This document shows, piece by piece, positions 24,321 through 36,800 of a DNA stretch of 64,000 bases. The notes under the pieces were generated by a model. That model was not told the origin of the DNA and ran no database searches. It saw nothing but the letters and a program-made list of their open reading frames with translations. The position numbers and the translations under genes were made by a program. Source of the DNA: Trichuris trichiura (taxonomy: Eukaryota > Nematoda > Enoplea > Trichinellida > Trichuridae); NCBI GenBank assembly GCA_037903355.1, contig JBAJFE010000052.1:186001-250000 (forward strand), given 5' to 3'. How positions within the stretch are numbered: the first letter of the stretch is position 1; every line of letters begins with the position of its first letter.

Positions 24321-26362
24321 GCGGCCCTCGTTATCCGCGGTTAATTCGTCCAACGTTTTGAGCATTTTACCGCGTTAAGTTGAATTCCGCGTTATATGAC
24401 ACTTTATGAAAAAGGCCAAATATCTTATAATCTAGCTGCGTATTTCGTCCTGTCCGCTTGAATTCCTTCTGGAACAGTTATCATACCCAGTCATTTTTCA
24501 AAGCTTGATACTACAGAATCTAGCTACGAGATAAGGACATCAATGAGACTGCGCTTGTCCAATCGGGTTAGCCATCAGAGTCCAGGCCGTTAGATACAAG
24601 AAAGAATGAAAGTAAGATGCTGTTTTCTTAAACGCCTGGAAATCGCCTTGCTTTAATGAGCTAAGCGATGTACTGGTGCGCAGAATGGGTACAGATCAGA
24701 GGAAATATAAAATACACAGGCGCACTTAAGCAGAAATAGTGAACATCACACAGAACATATTCACGTCTACGACAGAAACGTTCGGTGCATCAGGAATCAA
24801 TTTACGCCCTTTCTGCAGGTGGGCGCAGATCTCCTGGAGAACGGCCAGTTTTAAAATTTCATGAACTTGTTGGTAGCAAAGCTTCTCGCCTTAAAATGTT
24901 AGTCTTCGCAGCTGCCAGAGCTTTGTTTAAAAACATTGCTATAGGGAGCTGACTTAGGTATATGTATATATACCTAAGTCCTCGCATTCACTGACTGCGT
25001 CTCTCCACAAACGTTTCCAGCAACCACTGACTGTTCTAGGTTTTATCTCGCGTACTGCCTCCGCAATGAGCAAGCAAAGAGACTGCGAGTGACCGAGAGC
25101 GTTATCAATTACGAGGAGGGTCTAGAAAGCCATCCCGTTGCTTTCCAGGTATTTTTTCACTTCAGGAATGAAGCACTGGTTAAACCACTCCGTAAAAAGG
25201 ATAACCGTCATCCACGCCCTGCTGTTGTGCCGCCAGAATACCGGCAGGCAATCCTTGTTCTTGTATCTGAGCGACCGAGGATTACAAGTCCAGTAGACAA
25301 CACCGGCCTTTATCACGTGCCTCGCAGCGTTGCCAGAGAGCACAAGAGTGAGTGGATCTTTCAGTGGCTTGAATCCCGAGGCTTGCTTAGCGCTCTTGTG
25401 GATGTACGTGCGCTTTGGCATTTCCTTCCAGAATAATGCTACATCGTCACAATTGAAGATTTGTTCTGCGAGATAGCCCTTTTTGTCTATCATCTCTTTA
25501 AATTCCTCCGGAAAGGCCGAGGCAGCTACGAAATCAGCCGATGCCGCTTCCTCAGTGATCTTTAAATTTTTAAGGTTCAAGCGAGTCACGTATTTTGCTA
25601 GCAGCAAACCCTTTTCTCGAGTTCTCTGCAATGCGCCAGAGAAGTGTTCATATAAGCTCAGCGCTTTCTCCCGAATAACTTTCCCGTCGACGGGGACATG
25701 CTTCCGCGACATAACCTCTATCCAAACGCTTAGCGCTTTCTTGGCTTCCACGAGAACTTTCTTGCGAACTATAGCAGCTCTTTTCGCCAATGAAGTGTCG
25801 GGATGCACGCTTTTTCGAAACTCTGCTTCCTGCTGTTTTACCGTGCAAATGCTGGATTCATTCTTCCTGATCTTGCGGCCCACTTCGGCACATGACAATC
25901 CGCTTTACAAAAGATCTAGGACTTTTACTTTCTAATGAAGGGTAAGGACGCTACGTTGTCTCTTAGCCCTAGAGGAACCGCTCTGTTCACTTAGTTGCCT
26001 TCTGTCAGCCATCCTCTTATGTGGCACCAGTTACACGACGCGAAAGTTCAGAGCTAACCATGCTGTAAAGAAACTGATGTTTGCGCACAGCGGGCGGGCT
26101 CGACAACGCGCACGAAGCAATAATGAGCAATCAGAAAAATGACAAAGCCTCATTAACATTGTGCTGATTCAGAGATTGTTTGCGGGCGGAAGAAGTCTTT
26201 TACACCCGCGCAGGCGATCACGCTGCTGCACAGACATGCAACGACACTTGTGCAACTATAATTCCTGCCAGCGGTGCGCATGTTTTTGTGAAAAGATGAC
26301 GTCACTATTTCACGCCGAACAAACCACGTTGTACAGAATCAGCGGGTAACGAGAGCCGACTG
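24318..26362 (-). mobile_element. Pogo/Tigger-like DNA transposon, 2045 bp, degenerate
   Basis: The termini are imperfect inverted repeats: the left end reads CAGGCGGCCCTCGTTATCCG and the right end, on the other strand, CAGTCGGCTCTCGTTACCCG. TA dinucleotides flank both ends (24316–24317 and 26363–26364), as expected for the Tc1/mariner superfamily. It encodes a broken minus-strand transposase with CENP-B/pogo features. The region 24360–24950 inside it has no recognisable coding content. The element is non-autonomous as it stands. Confidence 0.88.
24976..26012 (-). pseudogene. Pogo/Tigger-type transposase pseudogene
   Basis: The reading begins at ATG 26012 (MADRRQLSEQSG). It is interrupted by TAG and TAA before the DNA-binding segment SGLSCAEVGRKIRKNESSI, which has a CENP-B/pogo helix-turn-helix pattern. 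A second HTH-like part (ALSVWIEVMSRKHVPVDG) and the start of the DDE domain follow. The first acidic residue lies in FNCDDVALFWKEMPKRTYI and the second in VIDNALGHS, which comes after another in-frame TAG near 25122. Then the region that should hold QPLDQGV and the third acid is missing, and the reading jumps to GCWKRLWRDAVSE. With three in-frame stops and an internal deletion that removes a catalytic residue, it cannot encode an active enzyme. Family call is by motif memory. Confidence 0.85.
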
Positions 26363-26382
26363 TATATATATATATATATATG

Positions 26383-27210
26383 TAAAGAACGAACTACTGC
26401 TTATTATAAGACTTAGAATGAGTACTACTTTCGAAACGAAAAACCGGGTTTTTTAGCCAAAAAGGGGATAGACATGCATGAAGCTTAACGGGCCAGTTTG
26501 CAGCAATCTTATCTTTAATTACGCCTTTTAAGAAGTGTGAAGGCACTCGATTCCACCTTTTCTTGGAAGACTTCCTAATAATGGAACAGTACCTATGAAT
26601 CTGAGTAAACATATTTAACAATCTATTAATGGCTAGTCATTATGAAGAATTACTTGCAGCGAGCGAGGTTGCAACAGAAGCACTGTAAGCGTCATTCTTC
26701 TTAACAACAACAATACTTACGCAAAAGTTATTATATATAGATGATAGCATTTGTTTTCAGGTCACTAGGTCCTCCGCAGGTAAAATGATGGCTACTTAAT
26801 GGCCAAGCTTACGGGTCATTACAGAAAACACACGCTATTCAATTTCTCAAGCTATATTCAGATGTTTATTCTAGAAACAACTGACTTTCGAAACTTACAA
26901 ATAAAGACGGTATAATTTCTTGAAAACAGAAACACCCACCGTTTATATGAATTCCAGCCCGTCAAGTGTGCGTTTGGTCTAGCAAAATGCGCCACGTTTG
27001 AAGCGGGTTGCGCATTATGCAGTAAATATCATTCTAAGCAGCATAGTAGGACGCAAGAAGGTGACCTGATGAATCACCGGAGGAGATCAATTCCATTGAA
27101 AAGATCCCAGATACGTACGCTCGCTACGCTGCTCGCTTGAAAAAATTTTATGAAACAACTGCAGACGAAGCAGGCAAAACAAGGAACACCACACTGCTTC
27201 GATGCGTAGT
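26383..27210. other. Intergenic, no supported gene
   Basis: AT-rich, with a 75-codon non-ATG open stretch on the minus strand (26394–26621) that shows no motif. It includes the 3' flank of DNAJB11; TTTATT near 26864 is AATAAA on the minus strand. Confidence 0.5.
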
Positions 27211-28664
27211 TCACCCGGACGGCATTCCATTGTACAACTTGGGTGGAGATGCACTGCTTCCAATAAGTTCAGCAAATTGAGCTTTTTGCTCAGCATTGAA
27301 GGCCCCTTTGGGAAAATCAACGTCAAAGGTTATAAACAGAGTTCCAGATTTGGAGTTGTCTTCATGATTCAACATACCCTCGTTTGGTTTGCGCATGCGA
27401 GCACCTGGCCAAGTTACTTTGTCACGACCAATATGCACTTCATGGCCATCCAAATGGGTCAAAGTCATGTTAAATCCGTTAAGGGCATCCAGCAGAGATA
27501 TGGTCACATTCGTGTATAGATCATCGCCTCGGCGTTGGAAGATAGGATGTCTCATACTATGCACTTTAAACCGCAGATCACCCGATTCTCCATCAATATT
27601 CACTTCCCCTTCGCCATGAAATGTTTGCTCCATACCTTCGGGCATTCCAACTTCTACTTCGACTTCAAAAACGCGTTCCTCAGACACTAGCTAGAATAGA
27701 AAAATGTCAGTGATACTAAAGATTGGATTAAACGGGATATCTTGTAACGAGCCTACAGTTTTTCATCGTAATAGATTACTGTGTGCCCATTTTATTGGAA
27801 AAACCAAAGGACTGTAGAATCGGAGCTTTCAGGACTTCCTCTCCATGTAAACGCCCAGTTTCCAATAATTGGTTTTCAACGAAAGAGGCAACCGTAACCC
27901 GCCATAATTGAAAATGGAGCATTTAGTGACAAAAGGAAGAAATAATGCTAATAAAGAGTTAAACAGTCGGACCCTCAAAATAACAACGTGTAGAGAAACC
28001 CAAAGTTACAAAACAACTGGCACTGCAACGCTTCGAGAAAAAAATATGGATAATGAAATTATTATACCCTGACGTTGGGACAGTCGTCGCATAGTTCCTT
28101 CTGCAGCATTTGGTACTGGCCAGGACCAACCTGTATTGCCTGTAAGCTTTGACGGCAATTGCACTGCCGAAATCCAGGGGCAGGTTTGGCAACCACCTTG
28201 TTCAGTACAACTTCGACAAACTCACCGTTATACAGTTCTTCCAACGTAACCCACAGGTCGACTACGATGTCGTCGCCACGGGGAACATCCTTATTTCCGC
28301 TGCCAGGTTGCTGGAAGGTGAAGAAGTCGCCGAAAAAGCTGCTGAACTGCGCGTTATGATTTCCACTAATATCGCCCATTTCTTGCACAGCTTCTTCGCC
28401 ACCTCGGTCATAGACGCGGCGTTTGTTATCATTCGAAAGAACCTCGTAGGCGGCCGACAAATCTTGGAACTTCTCCGTCGCCAACACATCGTCCTTGTGT
28501 TTATCCGGATGTAATTCCTTGGCTAATTTACGGTATGCTTTCTTGATCTGATGCAAGGTGGCAGACCTGGGAACACCCAAGATTCGATAGAAATCGCGAC
28601 CTGCTTCCGCAAGGGTTAAGTAAACGGCAAGCTGCAACAAACTGGCAAAATTCGAAAGTCTCAT
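27211..28664 (-). CDS. DNAJB11: ER DnaJ co-chaperone ERdj3 / DNAJB11, 2 exons, 358 aa
   Basis: Lumenal ER Hsp40 that delivers clients to BiP. Exon 1 is 28664–28068 and exon 2 is 27690–27211, with a 377-nt phase-0 GT–AG intron. A signal peptide ([21 protein letters not shown]) is followed directly by the J domain [14 protein letters not shown], with HPD at 52–54 and a typical [13 protein letters not shown]. The Gly/Phe-type linker SSFFGDFF and the cysteine-containing insert (CNCRQ … CDDCPNV) characteristic of ERdj3 follow. The client-binding beta domains include [19 protein letters not shown] and [15 protein letters not shown], and the end is LYNGMPSG. The total of 358 aa equals the human protein. 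The ATG at 28664 is chosen because it opens the signal peptide; the longer upstream frame has no ATG. Everything essential is intact. Confidence 0.96.
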
Positions 28665-28789
28665 GCTGCCGAAGTAGAAAAATTCCCACTGTAGCCCTTT
28701 TACGAAAAACTGGACCACTTTCAGTTGGCCCTTTGACACTGACGTGTGATAACAGTATGATTAACAGGTTCAAGATACAGTAGAACTCT

Positions 28790-29470
28790 TGAGACGCTTG
28801 TCATAGGCGGCGGTTCCCTTGACGTGCTCCGTTTTGTTGAGCACAGTTTGGCCGTAAAACTCCTTTTTGTTAAGATATTGGCAATAAGGGAACTTAACCT
28901 TATCGTCTTGTTTTAACGCCAGTTTGCTCAGGCTGCTCCCGACGGCTCAGTTCGTATTCAACAGCGACTACAAAAGCCTTTGTCGTAGAGATGCACAAAG
29001 TTCTTAAGGTCATAGTTTGGCACCAATGGTTCAAGGCTGGTAAGTTTTCAAGCGCAGGACATGACTTCCGTGAGTGGATTCCACCGTAGGGCATTTTGCC
29101 GAGCTCTTTTGTCATACTTTTCTAGATCTTTTACGGCTTCTCCCGTTCTTATCTGCTTGGTATCTGTAATTCAAACGAAACAAAACAATTGTTTCGTTTG
29201 AATTACAGATACCAAGCAGATAAGAACGGAAGAAGCCGTAAAAGATCTAGAAAACTATGAAACATCATCCCGTTACGAAGCATCCAATTTTCAAGAGCTC
29301 TTTTGTCTAAAGAATAAGTTGAATTTACGCAACTGAGCTGAAGGTTATGATCTCGGTTTGTTACGAAGCGATTAAAGCTTGCGCATAGGTTTGCACATCT
29401 TGCCGCCTCACGCCGAGATGTCACAAAGGCTGGCTACGCTGACTTGGGGCAACCGGAATTAACTTCAACG
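28790..29470 (-). pseudogene. Coding-like remnant interrupted by a fold-back element
   Basis: On the minus strand upstream of DNAJB11 there are three coding-like stretches: TSRREAARCANLCASFNRF … STYSLDKRA (about 29424–29295), then RWNPLTEVMSCA and SLEPLVPNYDLKNFVHLYD after the repeat (29100–28965), and KFPYCQYLNKKEFYGQTVL ending TVS-stop near 28785. The first two would be in one frame if the 29114–29294 element and one copy of its flanking repeat were absent. A TGA remains between the second and third parts of that frame. It may be a decayed gene or exons with unresolved short introns. No family recognised. Confidence 0.3.
29114..29294. repeat. Fold-back element copy E with 13-bp flanking direct repeats
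   Basis: Inverted arms of about 66 bp (29119–29184 and 29188–29253) meet at CAATTG and include TACAGATACCAAGCAGATAA. The right side ends with a CTATGAAACATCATCCCGTTACG tail related to the tails of copies A–D. Perfect direct repeats GAGCTCTTTTGTC lie at 29101–29113 and 29295–29307 and look like a target-site duplication. Confidence 0.75.
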
Positions 29471-30402
29471 CTACAAGTATCGGCGACTACAAGGAACTGA
29501 TGTTGCGAATGAAGTCCTCCGTATCAAAACTTACTTGTGCCAAACCACGTGGAGAAAACTTTCTGCGACAGACTTTCTTATGTATATATTTTTTCATCTA
29601 TGCAGAAACGTCATTATGCCTATACTGAGAGCTTGTAGGGCGTGCATTAAACGATCAAACCTTCTACGCCCGTCTAACAGGCTGAGGAATAAATGTTATA
29701 TCATACATGTGACACGTGATGCGTCAAAGCCCAAGCGAAAAGTTCTGAAGATGGGGTTGCACAGGAACGCTATTTGATTTCCTTTTTTCTTGCACCTCTG
29801 CTCAAGTGATAAGCTGCGATGCCTTTGAGGAAAGAAGCGGTGATCGAAAAACAAAAGACCATTTTTGCATGTCTATTCTAGCTCTGCTTGTTTTCGCTAG
29901 AGCATTTACCATCACAGCAATTTCACTTTCAAACACTGTGTTGTAGTAGCGTACATTCTTAGCTGCTTGGTTCACCGGTTATTTTTTATTAGCTGCTTAA
30001 CTACCGTCCTTCTTTATTTAGGGGCACTGACCTAGGCTGATTGGTTCCTTCTGTTTTAAAAATACACCATAAAACAGGAGATATTTTACGCATCGTAACT
30101 GCTCGTTATAAAGCAATGCAAAAATTTGTGTTTAGATATCAGAGTGCAAGGTAACGTTGCACTACGGTTTATTTGTTTCGTTATGTTTCGTAAAATAACA
30201 ATTGCTTGCATTGGTAAAGTTATTCGCTAAGTACATTTGGTTCTATACGGAAGGTAAAGGTTTTGCATTGACATTTGCGTGACATGATCAAAATGGATAC
30301 AAATGGTTTCAGCAAATAACGACATAGTCGACGAGCAGGCTCGCATCAACAGACTCAACAACGCAAGATACTTCGTGTTGCAAAAATGTCTATAACGTCA
30401 AT
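29471..30402. other. Intergenic, no supported gene
   Basis: An 80-codon non-ATG open stretch on the plus strand (29535–29777) has no motif. The remainder is AT-rich and featureless. TTTATTAGCTGC and similar sites could serve as poly(A) signals, but no gene is tied to them. Confidence 0.45.
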
Positions 30403-30837
30403 TCAATAACCAAGCGAATGGCTGCTTCGCTGCCGTAATCTGGAGCCGATTCTTACATTATTGACAAGAGCACTGTCAAGTGTTTGGAATCGATGATAGA
30501 AAGTTTTTATCGGCGACTTTGGAACAGCGCAGCAGAGTTGGAGCTCGGTGAGCATTTCAGTAAAGTTCTGTTGATAGTGGAGCCAGAATGGGCACCTGGC
30601 AAAGTATAGCTGAAGAACAGGGTGATATCCCTCCTTTACTTCTGTGAGCAGGTCCAATACGTATGCGTACATTTTTCGGGCGTCATTTATGGAAACCTGC
30701 AGACACAAGATCAAGTTCCTTTCCACTGCATGTAGTTTTGTTCGAATATTGCTGGGCAAAGCTCGGGTTCTAATCAAATAGCGCAAAATGATAATGCTTT
30801 GCTTAATATTGTACGAAAGCGATGTTTGATCACTCAT
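30403..30837 (-). CDS. Hypothetical protein, single exon, 144 aa
   Basis: ATG at 30837 opens 144 codons with balanced, coding-like composition. There is no signal peptide and no strong membrane segment. It is mainly helical in appearance (TKLHAVERNLILCLQVSIND, RKMYAYVLDLLTEVKEG), with a basic C-terminus RIGSRLRQRSSHSLGY. Continuation through upstream or downstream exons is possible. No family recognised. It stands alone between the DNAJB11 neighbourhood and an 8-kb gene-poor stretch. Confidence 0.45.
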   Translation of the reverse strand: MSDQTSLSYNIKQSIIILRYLIRTRALPSNIRTKLHAVERNLILCLQVSINDARKMYAYVLDLLTEVKEGYHPVLQLYFARCPFWLHYQQNFTEMLTELQLCCAVPKSPIKTFYHRFQTLDSALVNNVRIGSRLRQRSSHSLGY

Positions 30838-33800
30838 CGATGAAGTTGCTTCCAGTACCAGCGAAGAAACTGAAAAACGGCACTTTGTTTATGCTTTTAA
30901 TGTGAACAACACTTTAAATGCATGCACGTTTATTTCTACTAGGCACTTTTATTCCATTCGCCAAAATAGTACCTTGGCGTAAAGGTTAGCTGAGCGACAG
31001 CTTTTGGTTTGCAAGTATCAATATTGATATATCGCAAACAACCTTGTAATCAACTTCTTTGCCATTGTTAATAAGTGGCCAGTTTAGTTAAGCTGATTCT
31101 GCACTTCATTGCTACAGTTCATTCGAGTGAACACTGATCATTAGCGATTCCACCGTCCAATTTAAATTAAACCTTATTCGCTTACTTGAGCTGGAAAGAA
31201 ATTTGAGAATAGTCTATATTTTCTCACTCTTCTTATCCTGATAACGGAATGACTTGGCCCTCAGTTGACGGCAATCATAACTAGAACAGAATGAGCTGTT
31301 GGCACTAAGCACATCTATAAACCCTTTGCTTCACTGTGAACGTTTTAGAAGTACTAGCAAGTGAGCAAAATTTGAAGTTTTGAACGCAAACGAAAGGCCT
31401 GAAGAATAACGTGTAAAGTGAACTGAGCACATGAATGGAAACCAATACTTCATTCGGCAAACCATTTTCCATGAGGTCGTTAGAACAACTACGAATACGG
31501 GTGCATTCTAACGCTATGCTTTTTTTACTTAAACGAGTTCAGGAATTCCGCATACCTATTTTTCTAAAGTAGTTTTGAACTCCAGCCGATTTTGCTTGAG
31601 GATGTTTGCAATTGCGAAAATCAAATCTAGCTAGCAGACGGTTAGGATATTTTAGGAGTAAACACAAGTAATATTGAACATAACAAAATGAGTACAGAGC
31701 ATTCGAAGCTTCTTGGATACTTTATCAGCGAGTTGTTATCATGCAGTCTTCGATGCCCAGCGCAACGTCCCGCCACAGAAAGTCCCTCACAGCGAAAACA
31801 AGATGTTTCAAAATTTTTGAATTCACGTTCATGTACCGAGTAGTGTTTCTCTTTGATGGGCAACAGACCGAGCATCTGTTTGCCAAGTTTCACTTTTCTA
31901 CGTTACATTCACAATTTCCAAAGCTAACAGAGATCAATAAATTGTTTCCAAAATGATTAAGCGTCGTCACCTCGTTATGAAGAATCAAGTATCCAATCGG
32001 TTCTTTATTTTAGCGATAAAGATGTAAACGCCGTCAGATTAAGATAGGCCACTTTCACTGAAAGTGTGGCTGGATTATAGAGGACAGAAAGTGAAAAGGT
32101 TTATTTCTCAATTGATCAAAGCTGACGCCAGTACTTTTTGCGGAGAAAGTAAATGCTGGTATTTCATTCCTTCAAATGTATAAACATTGCAGACACGATC
32201 TTATAAGTGTTCAGTCCATACTGTTTCGGTTTCCGGTAATCAGGATCAAAGGATTTTAAAAATTTTTTCGAAGAAAACTTTGGCATTTTCAAAGGTGATC
32301 CTATTTCGTAGTCAACGTTTTTACAAGTCTACAGGATTGAACGAACTTTTAGGCACGACGAACATAAATAGGCTTCGGTGCGAACTGTAAGTAACAAAGT
32401 GGTTTGCATGAAACCACTCTTATTGAACAAAACCGGATAGTAGCTTAAGTGGGATTATGAAAACTTGAAAAAATTAATTCTTCCCCTTGCAAAACGGGCA
32501 AGGAGGTCAGACTTTAAACGTGACGTGAAACAATTGTCTTCACAGCCGTGAATCCGTCTTAGCGTGTACGTTATGCATTAATGGTTGTTGAAAGGAGCTG
32601 CATTTATATTTTTATTATTACATTAATATGCAATCTTTCAATTTCATGCAACTCTCGCGAAAAGCGACTGCCAGTAATAATGGACAGTGTGCCTAAAAGT
32701 GCAGACAGCTTTGCAAAAGAACTACGAGATTTAATGATAATCACACGAATACGACTATGCCGACATGGAGATGAAAATTCAGAGCGCAAAACGACGACGT
32801 TTAGAACCACTCTTATCCTTGGTGCGAAACTTTGCAAAAGGGGTAAACTAAAACCCATTAGCAACTGGACGTAACTACTTTTTAAATTATTTGAGCATCC
32901 TTTTCCCGTCTGCTTATGCACAAAAATCACAGTTTTGAAAGCTTCAACAACACCTGCAATTTTAATTGTTGTAGAATTTACGAAGTGCTGCTATTGGCAA
33001 CGTTCCAAACGAGAAAATTGCATAACTGGTACAAAAGAATAAAGAGCTGCTACGGCAAAGAAATTTGCATGCAGTTTTAAATAACTATTTTGGAATGCTA
33101 AACGAATCATCTTCAAACCTTCGTCGGACTAAAGTTTCAAGTAATCGATTAGCCTTACTAGGGCAATAGATACAACTTTAATCCACTTTACGGGTATCAT
33201 GTTTACGCTAATAGAGTAAGTTAAACTTGCAGTATGAGAGGAAACATTTCCAGCTGCTAAGAAGCGCGTATTCTGAAACCGAAGTAGTTATTCCAAAAGG
33301 CTGTTTAATGTTTACACAACCAATCTGATTGTATTGTGCATTAAAAATGTTTAGAAGCAAGCTTTTACTTAAGTTGTGACTTGGGAAGTTTGTAATATTC
33401 TGAGAGGAACTCTACTGCCAGTGGATAGAGACATGGCAGAGATAGAGTACTTAGCAACAGCAGTTAAAACGCTGAGATTTTAAGGATGCAGACTTGAAGC
33501 CAAAATGAAAACTAGCAATAAAATGCGTTGCAAACAGAGCTAGCCAGCTTCAAACAAAATATAGTAACTAAACTAAAAAGGCAAAGGAAATTTAAAGTGG
33601 GGCAGCATTATACCTATTGATTTTAGTAAAAATTGCCTCTAAAGATTTAATAGTTAAAAGCATTGAACAACTAGCTTATGAGCCAGAGGCGTAAATTTTC
33701 AAAATATTAATGAACGTATTAAGTGAGCTTGTCGCCATGAAACAGACTCATTCTTTCAAAATGGTAAGCTCGGAATGGACATCGCTATTTGTTGAGTAAA

Positions 33801-36800
33801 ACTAACTAGGAAGACGCGTTTACTATACATTCCACTTAGCAGAACAAAGGACCGCTCAAGTGAATGTAATGGAGCACCCTTCGCGTGTTTTGCAATGGGA
33901 GCGCCTTCACAATGGATAACTACTTTGCTTTGAAACAATTCCTATTTATCTAAGCAGCATTGCTCATAAGCAGATTAATGCTACGCCACGTGACATTTAT
34001 TAGCAGTTACAGAAAAGTCGGAAGGCGACAGTGGAGTAAAAAATAGTAACATATGAGAACAGAGATATCCGGTAATAAGAGTTGTATAAAAACAAGCCAC
34101 CTTCAGAGAAAAGGTGACGATGGTTTTCATTTTTAAAATTGTTGTACGTATTAATTGGCGTTCAGCCTACAAACGGTGCGCTGGATAACGTGAAAGTGCG
34201 ACAAATGAATACTTGATTCTTCCCTTCCCAAAAAGGTAGTTACCAACTCCTTTACAACAGCAATGACGATTGCTCGTGCAGAAAACGCACTCACCTGCGA
34301 AGAAAGAGCTTAATACACCTTGAAAATCCGCTACCGTTATTCAAAAATTCTGTCACGGCGACAAGGATGTCAACAAGGTGCATGAGGTTATACCTTAAAC
34401 AGCATGCACCCACTCTGCCCAAAATAGGTAATGATCAGAAACCATTTCTTTACCGTTGATGAACAGCGAAACTTGTTTCCGTGAACTCGACAGTGTTTTT
34501 ATACTGTTCTATCTCTGACAGTGTAATTAGCTTGAAGAACTGTTTGTCTACTAAAAAGGATTTTTGAAACAGGTTTACCTTATGAAGATAGTCAGTTTTT
34601 TAGAATTTGACCCAAGAAGTTCCTTTTGAAAATGACGTAGAATGAAAATATGCGCTTCGTAAACTAACGGCCGCTTCCGCAATCCATACTGAAGGCCAAG
34701 CATTTCGGGTGTTGTGCTGTTCCCTTTTACCGGCATAAATAAAAAATTTCGTTGCCTAAAGCGGTTAGTGCCTATCTCGTACTAAACAACTGAAAATGGA
34801 AAAGCGTCTGTAAGAAGAGCCTGCATATCACTGAATATGTCAATAAAAGCCCGGTACTGATTTTTCATTCACGGTTTTCCGCTTTCTTCCTATAATTACT
34901 CGAAGTGGCTTTCTCCATAAACGTTCACACAAAAAGGAATGCGTGCAGAATGGTCCTTTGATTTGCAGACTTAGAACTTGTTTTGCCATGAGCACTTTCA
35001 CAGATTCATTGTTGTCGTTTCAGAAGAGGACAGCTGACATTCAGGTTTTACAAGGGTTTTCTGCTCTTTCAACAGGAAGATGAAAAGCAATGACCACTTT
35101 GCGTTATTCAAAAGCAAGGATGCATCGCTTAGTCAGAAACTGATGATCACCTAATAGACCATTCGCAGTACTCGCTCGTGCTGCTAAACGCTTTAGGAAT
35201 GCTTCACGTTTTATAAAGCTCTCAGCCGTGAATGCATAACTAACTGATAAAAAGCGCACATTCTGTTCATCTGCAATAAGAATTCTTTTCAACAATCCGT
35301 ACGCTGAGTTATTTCAGGCTAGTTTATATAAACAAAATATAACTACGCACGTAACACTGCAGAAGAGCCGCAACCGTTCCGGTTATGCATAAATTTAATT
35401 CATTGTGATAATTATTTCAGGCCAGTAATCTAGGGTAGATCCAAGTTGTCCTTAGTTTCAGCTACCCAGAAGCCAATTAGTTTGAGAAACGTTTAACGCA
35501 TGCATTTTGGCAGGGCGAGAAATTCAAAAGCCTTATACTGCGCCTCATTCTGAGAAGCATCATGAAATCACACGCATTTCACTCCATCCCGACTAGGACG
35601 TAAATACCCTTTTGCTAACATGTTCAAGCTGCATAAACCATCCGAGTTTCAGTCACTTAGTGACTGACTTGATAGTCGGATCAGTTATCGCAGTACAACG
35701 GTACACATTTTGCTCAAGTCTTACTTCACCCAGTACGTAAATGTAGCTACGGCAGCAAGTTGAACAAGCCAAAAAGGAATTGGAAAAAGACATTCAGCGT
35801 TCATTCTGCGCAATAATAAAAGTTGTTGACCCCGCAGCGAATCATATTTTCAGAAGCGATTGCTGCGTTCCGCTATGAACGGCTTTTCCAATTTCTGTTA
35901 TGCGTGCGGAACGTCCGCTGAAGATAATGAAAGACAAATCCTAATTCAAAATCTGACCTTATTTATTTTCTGAGTTATCGTTATCTAAATTCATTCATGC
36001 GAAAGACTAACTTGTTAATAAATCGCTGCTGCACAAAGCATAATTAAGAAGCCAGACAATGAATCACTGTGAAGCTCTTTAACTAGCGCTTTAAATCAGC
36101 AATCATGTGTTCATAGCAAACCACTGCTGCAGAAAAGCAAGTTTTTCTAATTTTATTCTCTTTGAAACTTCTCAAGCAAGTTACAACGCGTAACTGTCCG
36201 TCCCAATTACCTGTCCACAGCTGTGAACAGAACAGCAACTTTGTAGCGCCCTTATGCATGACTTTAATTCTCAAGAAATACTACGCTCATCGGCAGTTTC
36301 TCAAAACTGTCAAAAACTTAAATTATCAAATCGTAACAATGTACTGAACACAGAGAAATGACTTTTACTAATGCTCAAATAAGGCTTGGTATTCGTTAGT
36401 CTGTTTTGGCAAAATTTTATACCAGCCGCTTACAGATAAGTTCTAAACGATGACGTTAAGCAATATGCTTGTTTCTTCAGCCATAATTAATTCCAAAAAA
36501 TGAGGTCGCAACTTTTACACAAACGCAGAAGATGTTTACAGTTCCCTGACGTTCTTGCTGTCATGCTATGTCTGAGAGAAAAACAAGCCGCTCAGAGTAG
36601 ACACTACCGCGTTTGACAGTTCGTTGATCGTGCAGCTGTTGTCCATTAATTCATGGATGCAAACTGAAAGGATTTGATTGAACTTAACAGAAAATACTTT
36701 GGACATTGAACTGCTGCTCAGGTTAAGGTAAGCCAGCCTTAGCGCGGAGAAGTTTACACTTTATTTTATCGATATATCTTTTCTATTGACTTGAACCACT

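Noticed and set aside
25089..25935. Plus-strand open frames of 115 and 150 codons
   Set aside because: Antisense shadows of the pogo/Tigger transposase.
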